Source of the DNA: Pedobacter hartonius
Lineage (GTDB): Bacteria > Bacteroidota > Bacteroidia > Sphingobacteriales > Sphingobacteriaceae
Assembly (NCBI RefSeq): GCF_900107535.1
Contig: NZ_FNRA01000001.1
Location: 682,001-746,000, forward strand
Length of the DNA: 64,000 bases
Reading direction: 5' to 3'
A program made the translations under genes and the position numbers. Positions 17,010 to 25,633 of the stretch are shown here, piece by piece. Under the pieces are notes generated by a model, which made no database searches, had not been told where the DNA came from, and saw only the letters and a program-made list of their open reading frames with translations. The stretch's first letter is position 1. Each line of letters begins with the position of its first letter.

Positions 17010-17522
17010 TCAGGGTAACTGATGTGTCTTTAGTTCTGTCTTTAGCTGTTCAATTTCTTTCTCATTGTGACGGTTCTCAATATAAAAATAGATGGCAAAA
17101 GCCAGGAAGATCTTTCCTAATACGAAAACAGCTGCAAATATCCATCTCCATATTTTACGGATCCTGATATGGCCGGATTCTGCTTCTATTTCCACGAACT
17201 GACTGCTCTTCCGGGATTTGGAAGAATACTGCGGCCGGTCTCTCAATGGCATATCTATCGTTAAACCTTCTGAATCACGTGCTTTAACCAGTTCATTGAT
17301 ATTGGCTTCAATTTTCGTCCACATACCGGGAGGAGGGGTAATAGCCATCTTTTGAGCAATGAATTCTATGTCTGTTTCCAGTTCATGTAATGCCTCGAGT
17401 ATTTGTGGATGTTTTGCTTTCAGGTATAATAGTTCTTTGGTTTCTGCTTCGGAAGCAGAACCAAATACATATGCTTCGAGCACCCCACTTTCTATGTATT
17501 CGTTAATTTTCACGCTATGCAT
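17010..17522 (-). CDS. RskA-like anti-sigma factor, short form
   Basis: The 170-residue protein starts VKINEYIESGVLEAYVFGSA, the N-terminal anti-sigma segment typical of RskA/anti-sigma-K homologues in Bacteroidota. The family's PPPGMWTKIEANI linker follows, then a single membrane helix at about residues 128-150 (WIFAAVFVLGKIFLAFAIYF), and a short C-terminal coiled coil. The usual large outside domain is missing, so the protein is shorter than classical members. It follows the sigma factor gene by 20 bases, and the two form an operon. Its role would be to hold that sigma factor at the membrane. Confidence 0.75.
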   Translation of the reverse strand: MHSVKINEYIESGVLEAYVFGSASEAETKELLYLKAKHPQILEALHELETDIEFIAQKMAITPPPGMWTKIEANINELVKARDSEGLTIDMPLRDRPQYSSKSRKSSQFVEIEAESGHIRIRKIWRWIFAAVFVLGKIFLAFAIYFYIENRHNEKEIEQLKTELKTHQLP

Positions 17523-17542
17523 TCCTTAATTTTCACCACTTT

Positions 17543-18070
17543 TCAATTTTCATCACTTTTTCTTAACATGACGAAAGCCTCTTTTAGCGTCTTCCGTATG
17601 AATTCTTCAGTTTTGTTCAATTCCACCGAAAGTGCAGCAGTTGTTTTTCTATAATAATAAATATCAATAAATATTTGTTGCTGAGTTGAGCTTAACTGCT
17701 CAATATACTTATCTTTTGGGCCGTTCATGCCCGCTCCCGATATCCGGGGTTCCGCGGGGCGTGCCGAAAGGCCTGGAAGAGCCGCCATTTTACGCTGCGC
17801 AAACCTTTGCAGCTGGCACCAGTTTACAGGCCCTTCCCACTTTTTGTCTTTAAACTCTTCTGAAAGTTTACAAAATATATGCACCAGATACTGCTCAGCC
17901 AATTTACTGTCTTTTACAATTTCAAAAATATACCCCAATAACATCCCCGCATATCTATCGTAAAGATTACGAACGCTTTCAGGCTTATTTTCTACGATTG
18001 CTTGTGTGTCAGTTTTCAGCATACATTCTTTATTTATCAAGGCAGTAATTTCACAATTCAGCTCAACCAC
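17543..18070 (-). CDS. Small ECF-like RNA polymerase sigma factor
   Basis: The 175-residue protein has a region-2-like opening (VRNLYDRYAGMLLGYIFEIV) and a region-4-like end (LSSTQQQIFIDIYYYRKTTA, helix-turn-helix ELNKTEEFIRKTLKEAFVML). The region-2/region-4 linker is short and unusual (PAEPRISGAGMNGPK). The start could be the ATG at 18022 (MLKTDTQAIVE), which begins just before the conserved part. It is paired with the membrane anti-sigma-like protein downstream. No target promoter is evident. The nearby siderophore receptor lacks the N-terminal signalling domain of FecA-type systems, so a FecI role is not supported. Confidence 0.7.
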   Translation of the reverse strand: MVELNCEITALINKECMLKTDTQAIVENKPESVRNLYDRYAGMLLGYIFEIVKDSKLAEQYLVHIFCKLSEEFKDKKWEGPVNWCQLQRFAQRKMAALPGLSARPAEPRISGAGMNGPKDKYIEQLSSTQQQIFIDIYYYRKTTAALSVELNKTEEFIRKTLKEAFVMLRKSDEN

Positions 18071-18221
18071 AAGCTTTTGTCGGCCCTGATAAAGTATAAA
18101 ATTAAATAAAGTTTAGACGATTTAGAAATAAATAAAATAATTAGCCGGTATCCGGCCAGTTAAAAACTTAACCGGTATTCCAACGACACTTTATTATTTA
18201 ATGGTTGAACCGTTAAATCTA

Positions 18222-19616
18222 TTAATGTATCTCTGTCATTTTGACTTTCGCAGCGATATAATCTATCTTACCATTTGGTGTTAACGGCATATGATCCAGC
18301 AGCCTGACTTTTACACTGGCAGGATGAACTTTTATCTGATCAAAAAGCAAAGTTTTAATAGCTTTCTCATTAATGCCGGCATCAAAAAAAGCGACCACAA
18401 GGTATTGGTCTTCCTCAGCCATGCAGATGAAAGATGCCCCCGCAAAATTTTCCTTTAATAGCTGTTCAATTTCATCCAGATTGATGCGTGTACCAAATAA
18501 TTTGATAAAACGTTTATTTCTGCCGGTAATGTAAAAGAAACCGTCTTCGTCTTGCCTGGCAATATCACCGGTATATAATACGGTATCCTGTTTATATTCC
18601 AGCAGGTCATCTATCCGGGTAGCATATCCACCAAATATATTTGGTCCGTAATATCTTAATTCACCCGATAAGGGGTCTAGATCGAGCTTACCTCCTTTGA
18701 TGGGCTTGCCAATAGATCCCGATTTTTCCTGCAGATATTCAGGAGGAAGATAGGAGATTCTTGCTGTCGCCTCCGTTTGCCCGTACATTGAAAAAAAAGA
18801 AAGTCCATGTTTCAGGGCATAGGCTCCGAATTCCATTAAAACAGATGCATTCAGCCGCCCGCCGGCCTGTGTCATATAACGCAGTGAGGGGTATTCTTTA
18901 TTCAGAAACCCGATCCGCTGCAGCATCTCATATACGTAGGGCACCCCTGCCAGAGAAGTATATTGGAACTTATCAAGTTCCAGCCAGAATTCTTTTTCCA
19001 TGACGGTTTTGTTGGTACATACGATACCTCCCCCGGCAATGGAATTGCTGGTAAATACAGAAAAACCGTAGGAGTAAAATAGGGGCAGGTTCAGCGGGGC
19101 GGTATCAAAATGTTTAACCGGCAGATAATCAATGATGGATAAGGCATTACTTACTATATTTTGTTCCGACAATTTCACAAACTTTGGAGAGCCTGTACTT
19201 CCCGAAGTATTGATCAATAGTTTGATCAGTGGGTTAACCACCGTTTTTACAGTCGCTTTTTGCTTAAACAGCGTATGTTCCGGTCCGGCATTGACAGCCG
19301 TATAACCATCCCTTTCTGATCTTGAAGGGTCATAGATATAATAAGGATGGTAATGCTTTTCCAATTGCTCCTTATAGTCATTGTTTAAGGTGGGGCTCAG
19401 CAGTGCAATGGTAAAGTCGGTCCTCAGGAAATTTAAAAGAAGCTCTACTGACTTCAGCTGATTGTCGGGATAGAGAAATACAAGGCCTGCTGTATCATCT
19501 ATCGCCACAGACTCATGAAAATCTTTCGGCGTACGGGAGATTCCCGTCAGCGGATCGATATAATGTAAACCTTCATTATTTACAATAAGGTCGTAAAGCC
19601 GGGGCATATTTTTCAT
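18222..19616 (-). CDS. Adenylate-forming acyl ligase of the siderophore cluster
   Basis: This ANL-superfamily enzyme (464 residues) activates a carboxylate as an acyl-adenylate, most likely for transfer to the carrier protein encoded just upstream. Motifs in order are TSGSTGSPK (137-145), YGQTEA (278-283), YTGD (348-351), GRNKRFIKLFGTRINL hinge (about 365-380), and the catalytic lysine in TPNGKID (Lys 450). The substrate-binding region does not match a dihydroxybenzoate ligase that I recognise. It is the last gene of the leftward operon and starts 15 bases after the ACP stop. A ligase of this kind is not part of the core bisucaberin or desferrioxamine pathways. Its substrate is unknown. Confidence 0.8.
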   Translation of the reverse strand: MKNMPRLYDLIVNNEGLHYIDPLTGISRTPKDFHESVAIDDTAGLVFLYPDNQLKSVELLLNFLRTDFTIALLSPTLNNDYKEQLEKHYHPYYIYDPSRSERDGYTAVNAGPEHTLFKQKATVKTVVNPLIKLLINTSGSTGSPKFVKLSEQNIVSNALSIIDYLPVKHFDTAPLNLPLFYSYGFSVFTSNSIAGGGIVCTNKTVMEKEFWLELDKFQYTSLAGVPYVYEMLQRIGFLNKEYPSLRYMTQAGGRLNASVLMEFGAYALKHGLSFFSMYGQTEATARISYLPPEYLQEKSGSIGKPIKGGKLDLDPLSGELRYYGPNIFGGYATRIDDLLEYKQDTVLYTGDIARQDEDGFFYITGRNKRFIKLFGTRINLDEIEQLLKENFAGASFICMAEEDQYLVVAFFDAGINEKAIKTLLFDQIKVHPASVKVRLLDHMPLTPNGKIDYIAAKVKMTEIH

Positions 19617-19631
19617 AGGTATGGTATTTGA

Positions 19632-19874
19632 TCAGTTAAACGTGATATTGAATCTGCCCAGCACTTGTTTTACATTTGTGAAGCTTGTCATTTCAAGGAT
19701 ATCATCTATTGCAATGGTAAGGCCAAAGGTGGCTTCAATCTCTTTAACGAGGAACAGATGCGACACGGAGTCCCATTCTGCAATACCCTGGTAGCTTAAA
19801 TCTTCGTTCACCTCATCGACTGATATACACAGTGCTTCAGCAAATGCCTGTTTTAATTTTTTTAAGTTGTTCAT
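19632..19874 (-). CDS. Free-standing acyl carrier protein
   Basis: The 80-residue protein has the four-helix carrier fold. The phosphopantetheine serine is Ser36 in GIAEWDSVSHL, followed by helix II/III sequence LVKEIEATFGLTIAIDDILE. It lies between the MATE exporter and the adenylating enzyme genes and probably receives the acyl group made by the latter. No thioesterase, ketosynthase or NRPS condensation domain is encoded here. The acyl group may therefore be handed to the GNAT domain at 22.7 kb or the membrane protein at 33.9 kb. Confidence 0.85.
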   Translation of the reverse strand: MNNLKKLKQAFAEALCISVDEVNEDLSYQGIAEWDSVSHLFLVKEIEATFGLTIAIDDILEMTSFTNVKQVLGRFNITFN

Positions 19875-19915
19875 ATTGTATTTTGTTTTGATGATGATTT
19901 TTTTCGTCCGGATGT

Positions 19916-21313
19916 TTATAGTTTAACAGTTTTCCATTTTCCCATTTTAAAAACGATGACGCAGCTGCAGGACAATACGATCTCAGAGATCAGGATGGCT
20001 ATGAAAATCCCTTTTGCCCCCCACTGGAAATAAATCCCCAATAAATAAGACAAAGGCAGCTGGATGATATAAAACATAAGGATATAGAGCATAGTAACTG
20101 TATTTACATTTCCGGCTGCATTCAGTGCCCTTGAAATCACCATCGTATAACCGAAAAAGAAATAAGCAATGGACATATACTGAAGATATTCAGACGCATA
20201 GGCCAGCACCTTCTCTTCGTGGGCAAAAAAGCTGGCTACAGACCTGGAGTAGAACAACAGAAAAATTGCGATGGTGCCCAAAAAACACATATTGAACACT
20301 CCCGTTTTCCAGATAGAGGCTTCTGCCCGCTCCGGCTGCCTGGCACCAAGATTCTGACCCGTAAGTACGCCAGCAGCATTGGCAATACCATAAGCGGGCA
20401 ATACACTGAACATAATAATCCTGTTGGCAATGATATAACCTGCAAGTACACTTTCACCCAGCCTGGCAACAATAACGATCATCATAAATCTGCTGGAAGA
20501 CGGAACAAGGTACTGCACCATACCCGCCGCGGCCAGCTTAAGCAATCGTTTCATTAACGATGGTATCATCACCAGCTGCCGCTTACCGATCATAATCCGC
20601 TGATTGCCATTGATCAGGTACCATACCTGGTAACTTACACTGAACACATTGGCCGTGACCATCGCAATAGCAGCTCCCAATAAACCTAAAGCAGGAATTG
20701 GCCCGAGCCCGAAAATCAGTACGGCGCATAAACAGCCATTGAGAATATTTGAAAAGGCCAGTGTACGCATCGCCATGTACGCATCCCCGGAACCACGGAA
20801 AACCCCATTAATGAGAATACGCATGATCATAAAAATAAGCCCGCCGAACATCGTTCTGGAAAACACATTCCCATAATTCACGAGGCTGTCTGAAGCGCCG
20901 GCAAAATGCATGATCTGCCGGTTAAAGATCAGCGCTATGCAGCTGCAGATCAGGGACAGAATAATCCCAAGGTAGATAACCTGCATCGCAGCCTGGCCTG
21001 CACTCTTTGGTTTCTGCTCACCTACGCGTCTTGAAATTACTGCTGTTGCAGCAATACCAAGGCCGGTAGCTACCGACTGGATCAGAATGACTACCGAATT
21101 GGTGATGCCCACTACCGTAATCGCATTTTCGCCCAGACTGCTCACAAACAGCAGGTCAACGAGCACAAAAAGCGATTCCATACTCAGTTCCAGCATAGTA
21201 GGTACGGCGAGCAAAAAGGTGGCCCTGTTGACACTCCCCGAGGTAAAGTTCTTTTCAGTACCCTGGAGGGCTATCCTGAATAAATTAAATAGATGACGTA
21301 TTTTAAGCAACAC
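19916..21313 (-). CDS. MATE-family efflux transporter, probable siderophore exporter
   Basis: The 465-residue inner-membrane protein shows the twelve-helix MATE pattern. Its first repeat begins ATFLLAVPTMLELSMESLFV and includes VDLLFVSSLGENAITVVG; the second half begins around LVPSSSRFMMIVIVARLGES. MATE proteins export organic compounds using a Na+ or H+ gradient. Being co-directional and 11 bases past the N-hydroxylase gene, it is best read as the exporter of the finished siderophore. Cluster context supports this; the sequence alone does not fix the substrate. Confidence 0.88.
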   Translation of the reverse strand: MLLKIRHLFNLFRIALQGTEKNFTSGSVNRATFLLAVPTMLELSMESLFVLVDLLFVSSLGENAITVVGITNSVVILIQSVATGLGIAATAVISRRVGEQKPKSAGQAAMQVIYLGIILSLICSCIALIFNRQIMHFAGASDSLVNYGNVFSRTMFGGLIFMIMRILINGVFRGSGDAYMAMRTLAFSNILNGCLCAVLIFGLGPIPALGLLGAAIAMVTANVFSVSYQVWYLINGNQRIMIGKRQLVMIPSLMKRLLKLAAAGMVQYLVPSSSRFMMIVIVARLGESVLAGYIIANRIIMFSVLPAYGIANAAGVLTGQNLGARQPERAEASIWKTGVFNMCFLGTIAIFLLFYSRSVASFFAHEEKVLAYASEYLQYMSIAYFFFGYTMVISRALNAAGNVNTVTMLYILMFYIIQLPLSYLLGIYFQWGAKGIFIAILISEIVLSCSCVIVFKMGKWKTVKL

Positions 21314-21323
21314 AAGTTTAGGT

Positions 21324-22679
21324 TTAAAGGGTTAAATCAGCACCCACCTTATCGGTAATCCGAAGGTCTGCTGCGCTGGTAGCAGGAAGGTCTGATGCAC
21401 TGAAAGACTGGAAGGCTATCCTTTGCTCAACCGCATATACTGTTCTGCCTGCCAGCTGATTGATGATCTGGGAATTTCTGTATGCGCCCATTCCAAGATC
21501 GGGCGTGGAGATCCCATGGGTATGCAGTTCGGCATTCTGGACAAAAATCTCATTCCCCGCCTCGTCGATCGTATAATTCCTGTGTACATCATAGCCGCCA
21601 TCTTCCAGCCTTCTGATCCGGTCAGAAATTCCGGTCAGAAACTCCGGCTCCATGTATTTATAACCCGTGGCAAGGATCACATAATTGGTATTGGTCTCAA
21701 ATGTTTTCTCCTGTTCCACATGAGAGAAGTTTAACAGATAAGAGCCATCTTCTTCAACATGGATATCATTTAACCTGCTGTTTGCCATCAATACCACTTT
21801 GAGATCATTATCTGTCAGGTCCATTGCATACAAACTGTTATATATCTGGTTAATGAGATCAGAATTGATTCCTTTGAACAGGATGTTCTGACGCGCAAGA
21901 ACATCTTTTCTCTGTGTGGCAGGCAGGGCATGAAAGTAGTCGACATACTCCGGTGAAGTCAGCTCCAGGGTTAGCTTGGTATGGTTTTCCAAAGGGAAGA
22001 AACGTTCAGACCGTGTAAACCAGTTTAACTGCATCCCTTTTTTAACCCCGGGCAGCAAATCCTGGAAGATCTCCGCAGCACTTTGTCCTGAGCCCACAAC
22101 GGTTACCGACTGCTGCTTCATCAGGTGATCCTTGTGGTTAAGGTATTGGGAAGTATGGATCACATTGTCAAGGGACTTTTCTTTGATTGCTGCCGGAATA
22201 TAGGGACTTGTACCTGTACCCAATACAAGCTTGCGGGTGTGCCAGATGTTTACACCTCCCGACCTGGTATCCCTTGCCGTGACTTTATAAACGGAATTTT
22301 CAAAAGATACTAACACCACCTGCTTAGAGAACAAACAATTATCCAGCTGTTTCAGCACCCATCTGCAATAGGCATTATACTCCTTTCTGAAGATAAAAAA
22401 GCTTTCGCGGATATAAAATTTGTACAGCCGCCCGCTTTGTTTCATGTAGTTCAGGAAACTATAGGGGCTGGTAGGGTCTGCCATCGTCACCAGGTCTGCC
22501 ATAAAGGGTACCTGAAGTGTTACTTCGTCTAACATCAAACCCGGATGCCAGTTAAACTCGTCAGATTGGTCCAGAAAAAGCGTATCCAGTTCCCTGACCG
22601 GCTCAGACAAGGCCGCCAGGCCCAGGTTAAACGGGCCGATACCAATTCCGATAAGATCATATATTTTAGGTGTGTTCAT
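21324..22679 (-). CDS. Lysine/ornithine-type N-monooxygenase (hydroxamate siderophore)
   Basis: This flavin-dependent N-hydroxylase (about 451 residues) converts a terminal amine to a hydroxylamine. The FAD motif GIGPFNLG is at residues 13-20, the NADPH motif GSGQSA at about 197-202, and the C-terminal ATGYKY motif near 366. In this cluster the substrate is probably cadaverine or hydroxycadaverine, as in DesB/BibB systems, because a decarboxylase is encoded in the same operon. The ATG at 22679 is chosen since MNTPKIYDLIGIGIG opens the FAD fold and overlaps the end of the upstream gene by 14 bases. A longer frame starting at 22808 runs inside that gene and is rejected. Confidence 0.9.
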   Translation of the reverse strand: MNTPKIYDLIGIGIGPFNLGLAALSEPVRELDTLFLDQSDEFNWHPGLMLDEVTLQVPFMADLVTMADPTSPYSFLNYMKQSGRLYKFYIRESFFIFRKEYNAYCRWVLKQLDNCLFSKQVVLVSFENSVYKVTARDTRSGGVNIWHTRKLVLGTGTSPYIPAAIKEKSLDNVIHTSQYLNHKDHLMKQQSVTVVGSGQSAAEIFQDLLPGVKKGMQLNWFTRSERFFPLENHTKLTLELTSPEYVDYFHALPATQRKDVLARQNILFKGINSDLINQIYNSLYAMDLTDNDLKVVLMANSRLNDIHVEEDGSYLLNFSHVEQEKTFETNTNYVILATGYKYMEPEFLTGISDRIRRLEDGGYDVHRNYTIDEAGNEIFVQNAELHTHGISTPDLGMGAYRNSQIINQLAGRTVYAVEQRIAFQSFSASDLPATSAADLRITDKVGADLTL

Positions 22680-24108
22680 TGATAGATGGTTTAGGTGAAT
22701 AATTTTTGTTCCGGGGAAACTTTTCCCAATACCATTCCCTGAGGCAGAAATTGAGATAAGCTTTTTTATGAGGCATTTCGATGATGTGCTGAAGCCTGAA
22801 ACCGACATGCACTTTATTCATCAGTGCTGCAAGAGAATCAACAGAGCCCTCTCCAACCAGCCTGCCTACCTCCGGCTGCATAAAAAGCCAGTCTACGATA
22901 CTTTGCGTGATCAGCGAGGGAAATTTCTTTTTCTTATCCGTTGGGGCAATAAACAGATGAGTACCATAATCTGAGGGCAGCACCTCATAATAGTCGCCCA
23001 AAACGTCCGTGGTGGCCCAGTACACCTCGAAATTGAAAGTCGGCTCCCCGTTTACTTCGCCTATATAGCTATGTGAAAGCCCCTCTGCCAGAAGTGCACG
23101 GTAAAAATGTTCCAGTTCTTTTAAGGGCCAATCCATTTTCCATATTGTTTTTGCATGTTCTGAATGGAACCACTGGTGTACCATTTGCAGATCCCGTTTG
23201 ATATCAAATGGCCTGATACTGATGCCGGTCTGCTCTTTGTCAAAATACCGGTAGAAGACCTCCTCCTGAGCTGGTGGGAAAAGCAACCCGGCACTATAAA
23301 AGTTTTTATGCAGCGGGTTATAAATGGACCGTTTATAATTACCCATCCCACTGAACAGCTCTCCCTCTATTTCTATGTGCCGCTGATCCAGCAAGGTTCC
23401 GGCATTTTCATCCTGCTGCTGTTCCGCAAAAGACTGCAGTTCCAGATAAATGCATTTCAGCATCGCATTTTCCTCCAGTATCCGGTTACGCCCTAATATT
23501 CCCACAATTGCAAAAAGATCGTCGATCCCTGCTCTGCATGGAGAGTTACAGATCACGCTATTTACCTGTTTCTGAAACCTTAGCATTGCCAAATCCCGGA
23601 GAGGCGACTGATCATCAACAGGCTTTACCTCAAACGTGGAGATAAAAGCAGAGCGTGCTGTGTCCTGAGCAACCTGACCGATAACTTTTAACCTGACGGT
23701 CTCCACAGCATGCAGCAAACATGCTGATAAATCAGGGACCTGCCATTCCGGGTAGATGCCCTGCGCTTCCAGGATTGCCATTTTCAGGAACTTCACCACA
23801 TCTATATCCGTAATTTTATCATTTTCCTGATCATACAGCAAGACGGGAAATTGAAAAACATGGTTTCCGGTATCACTAAAGTAGAGCAGGGGAATAAAAA
23901 CTTCCGCAGCGCTGGCCGGGAAGCTGATTTTGAAATGCAGATCCAAGCCGCTCTGGCGGAGCCCTTCAGCCAGTACAGGATCATATTCCGGTATACCCAT
24001 GTAACGCGTCCAGTTGCCGAATTCCCTGCAGTACTGGTTGATGGCGGCAGAAAATATCCGAACCTGCCCGTCCGCTGTCGGGTTACTGTTCGGGATAAGC
24101 TGCTCCAT
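22666..24108 (-). CDS. Siderophore acyltransferase: IucA/IucC-like N-terminus fused to GNAT domain
   Basis: The 480-residue protein has two parts. Residues about 296-465 form an IucB/DesC-type GNAT domain (IRPFDIKRDLQMVHQWF, then PTFNFEVYWATTDVLGDYYE and GTHLFIAP), which acylates hydroxylamines in hydroxamate pathways. Residues about 15-290 resemble the N-terminal part of NIS synthetases (VFIPLLYFSDTGNHVFQFPV), but lack the GHP, HPWQW and HGEN motifs, so no synthetase activity is expected. Typical DesC/IucB proteins have only about 190-330 residues, so the extension is unusual. It overlaps the decarboxylase gene by 26 bases and the monooxygenase gene by 14, which implies tight co-translation. 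The GNAT call is firm; the N-terminal assignment is tentative. Confidence 0.75.
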   Translation of the reverse strand: MEQLIPNSNPTADGQVRIFSAAINQYCREFGNWTRYMGIPEYDPVLAEGLRQSGLDLHFKISFPASAAEVFIPLLYFSDTGNHVFQFPVLLYDQENDKITDIDVVKFLKMAILEAQGIYPEWQVPDLSACLLHAVETVRLKVIGQVAQDTARSAFISTFEVKPVDDQSPLRDLAMLRFQKQVNSVICNSPCRAGIDDLFAIVGILGRNRILEENAMLKCIYLELQSFAEQQQDENAGTLLDQRHIEIEGELFSGMGNYKRSIYNPLHKNFYSAGLLFPPAQEEVFYRYFDKEQTGISIRPFDIKRDLQMVHQWFHSEHAKTIWKMDWPLKELEHFYRALLAEGLSHSYIGEVNGEPTFNFEVYWATTDVLGDYYEVLPSDYGTHLFIAPTDKKKKFPSLITQSIVDWLFMQPEVGRLVGEGSVDSLAALMNKVHVGFRLQHIIEMPHKKAYLNFCLREWYWEKFPRNKNYSPKPSINEHT

Positions 24109-25612
24109 AAGTTTTGATTATGCCTAGAATATTCTTAATATCATTTACCGTGGTAATGGGATTGAAAATGGTGAACTTGAGATAAAAGCTGCCGTTTACC
24201 TTTGTACTGGCAACCAACACCTCGCCTGTATGGAACATCTTCTTTTTGATGTATTGATTTAACGCACACAGATCAACGTGTTTTAGCTTTAATGACCTGT
24301 ACCTGAAAACCAGCACACTGATATCTGATTCACTCAGCAGCTCCAGTTCAGGATCGCGGTTAATCAGATCAGCCGCCTCTTTGGCGGTCGAAATAATCGC
24401 ATCCATATACTCACCCAGCTTTTCCCTGCCAAGCAATCTGAGGGTAAACCATAACTTCAGCGCATCAAATCTCCTTGTACTTTGAGTAATGGACTTATTG
24501 ATTTGTGCAGGGTATTCTTCATAATCCTGCTCTTTGGGATTCAGGTAATCTGCATGGTGCCTGATGATCTCCAGGGAGTTTTTATCACGAACAATGAATG
24601 CGCTGCTGCTGATGGGCTGGAAAAAAGACTTATGGTAATCGATAGTGACAGAGTCTGCCTTTTCTATTCCCTTCAATAAGTATTTATGCTGATCCGTTAG
24701 CAGCAGGCCGCAGCCATAGGCAGCATCGACATGCATCCATAACTTATATTTTGCAGCTAAAGCACTGATTGCTTCCAATGGGTCTACATTACCAAAGTCT
24801 GTAGTACCAGCGGTAGCCACAATGGCAAAGGGGATATTTCCGAGTTCAAGTTCATTAAGAATGGCTTCTTCAAGCGCATCAGACTTCATTTTAAAACGGC
24901 TGTCGGTTTCCACCTGCATCACTCCCTGTTCTCCCAGTCCGAGCAGTGAGGCATTTTTCTGGTTGCTGAAATGTGATTTATCAGAAACAAAAACCCTGAA
25001 CCTGGACGCTTCCGGAGGATTTCCGTCTACCTTGATATTGTGGTTCAGCCGGTTCAGTGCAAAACAATCCCTGGCCAGTAACAATCCCATCAGGTTACTT
25101 TGAGATCCCCCGCCGGTAAATACTCCGTCTGCACGGTCTCCAAACCCGATCTGATGGGCCGTCCAGTGAATTAACCGGCGCTCTATCAGGGTTCCCCCTG
25201 CACTCTGATCCCAGGTATCCTGTGAAGAGTTGATGGCGCTGATCAGTACTTCTGCAGCAAGTGCAGGGATCACTACCGGGCAATTCAGATGAGCAATATA
25301 ATTAGGAAGATGAAAAGCCGTAGCGTGGTCAACATACAAACCCTGTACTTCTTTGAACAGCTCATCATAACTTGCCAGCGGCACATCAAATTCAATTTTA
25401 TTAAACTGCTCGCCCAACTGCAGGGGCGTAATGCCGCTAAAGGGCTTTTGCTGATTTTCAAGAAATTTAAGCACCATCTCCTTCGCCTGATCTATGGCCA
25501 GGCTGTAAGATTCAGCTGTATGCTGATGAAAGATGTCCAGGAATTGAGGCGACTGATCAGCAGCGTTCAGGGTTTGCTCCGCCGTCAGATTAGCGTAAGA
25601 TATATTTTCCAT
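24083..25612 (-). CDS. PLP-dependent group II decarboxylase (lysine/diamino acid type)
   Basis: The 509-residue protein is a fold-type I decarboxylase of the DesA/diaminobutyrate/aromatic amino acid group. PLP contacts are visible: a ring-stacking His near 214 (VSDKSHFS), Asp 296 in HVDAAYGCG, and the Schiff-base Lys 328 in TIDYHKSFF. In hydroxamate siderophore clusters this enzyme makes cadaverine from lysine. The lysine-hydroxylase-like dioxygenase encoded across the divergent promoter suggests that hydroxylysine may be the actual substrate. It lies 21 bases after the nitroreductase-like gene and overlaps the acyltransferase gene. Confidence 0.88.
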   Translation of the reverse strand: MENISYANLTAEQTLNAADQSPQFLDIFHQHTAESYSLAIDQAKEMVLKFLENQQKPFSGITPLQLGEQFNKIEFDVPLASYDELFKEVQGLYVDHATAFHLPNYIAHLNCPVVIPALAAEVLISAINSSQDTWDQSAGGTLIERRLIHWTAHQIGFGDRADGVFTGGGSQSNLMGLLLARDCFALNRLNHNIKVDGNPPEASRFRVFVSDKSHFSNQKNASLLGLGEQGVMQVETDSRFKMKSDALEEAILNELELGNIPFAIVATAGTTDFGNVDPLEAISALAAKYKLWMHVDAAYGCGLLLTDQHKYLLKGIEKADSVTIDYHKSFFQPISSSAFIVRDKNSLEIIRHHADYLNPKEQDYEEYPAQINKSITQSTRRFDALKLWFTLRLLGREKLGEYMDAIISTAKEAADLINRDPELELLSESDISVLVFRYRSLKLKHVDLCALNQYIKKKMFHTGEVLVASTKVNGSFYLKFTIFNPITTVNDIKNILGIIKTYGAAYPEQ

Positions 25613-25633
25613 AATTATGAGGTTGATTTCAGG

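Noticed and set aside
17543..18070. FecI-type iron-signalling sigma factor for the siderophore receptor
   Set aside because: The receptor has no N-terminal signalling domain and the anti-sigma protein lacks a FecR-like periplasmic domain.
22680..22808. Longer N-terminus for the N-monooxygenase
   Set aside because: It lies wholly inside the upstream acyltransferase gene and the FAD motif begins right after the later ATG.
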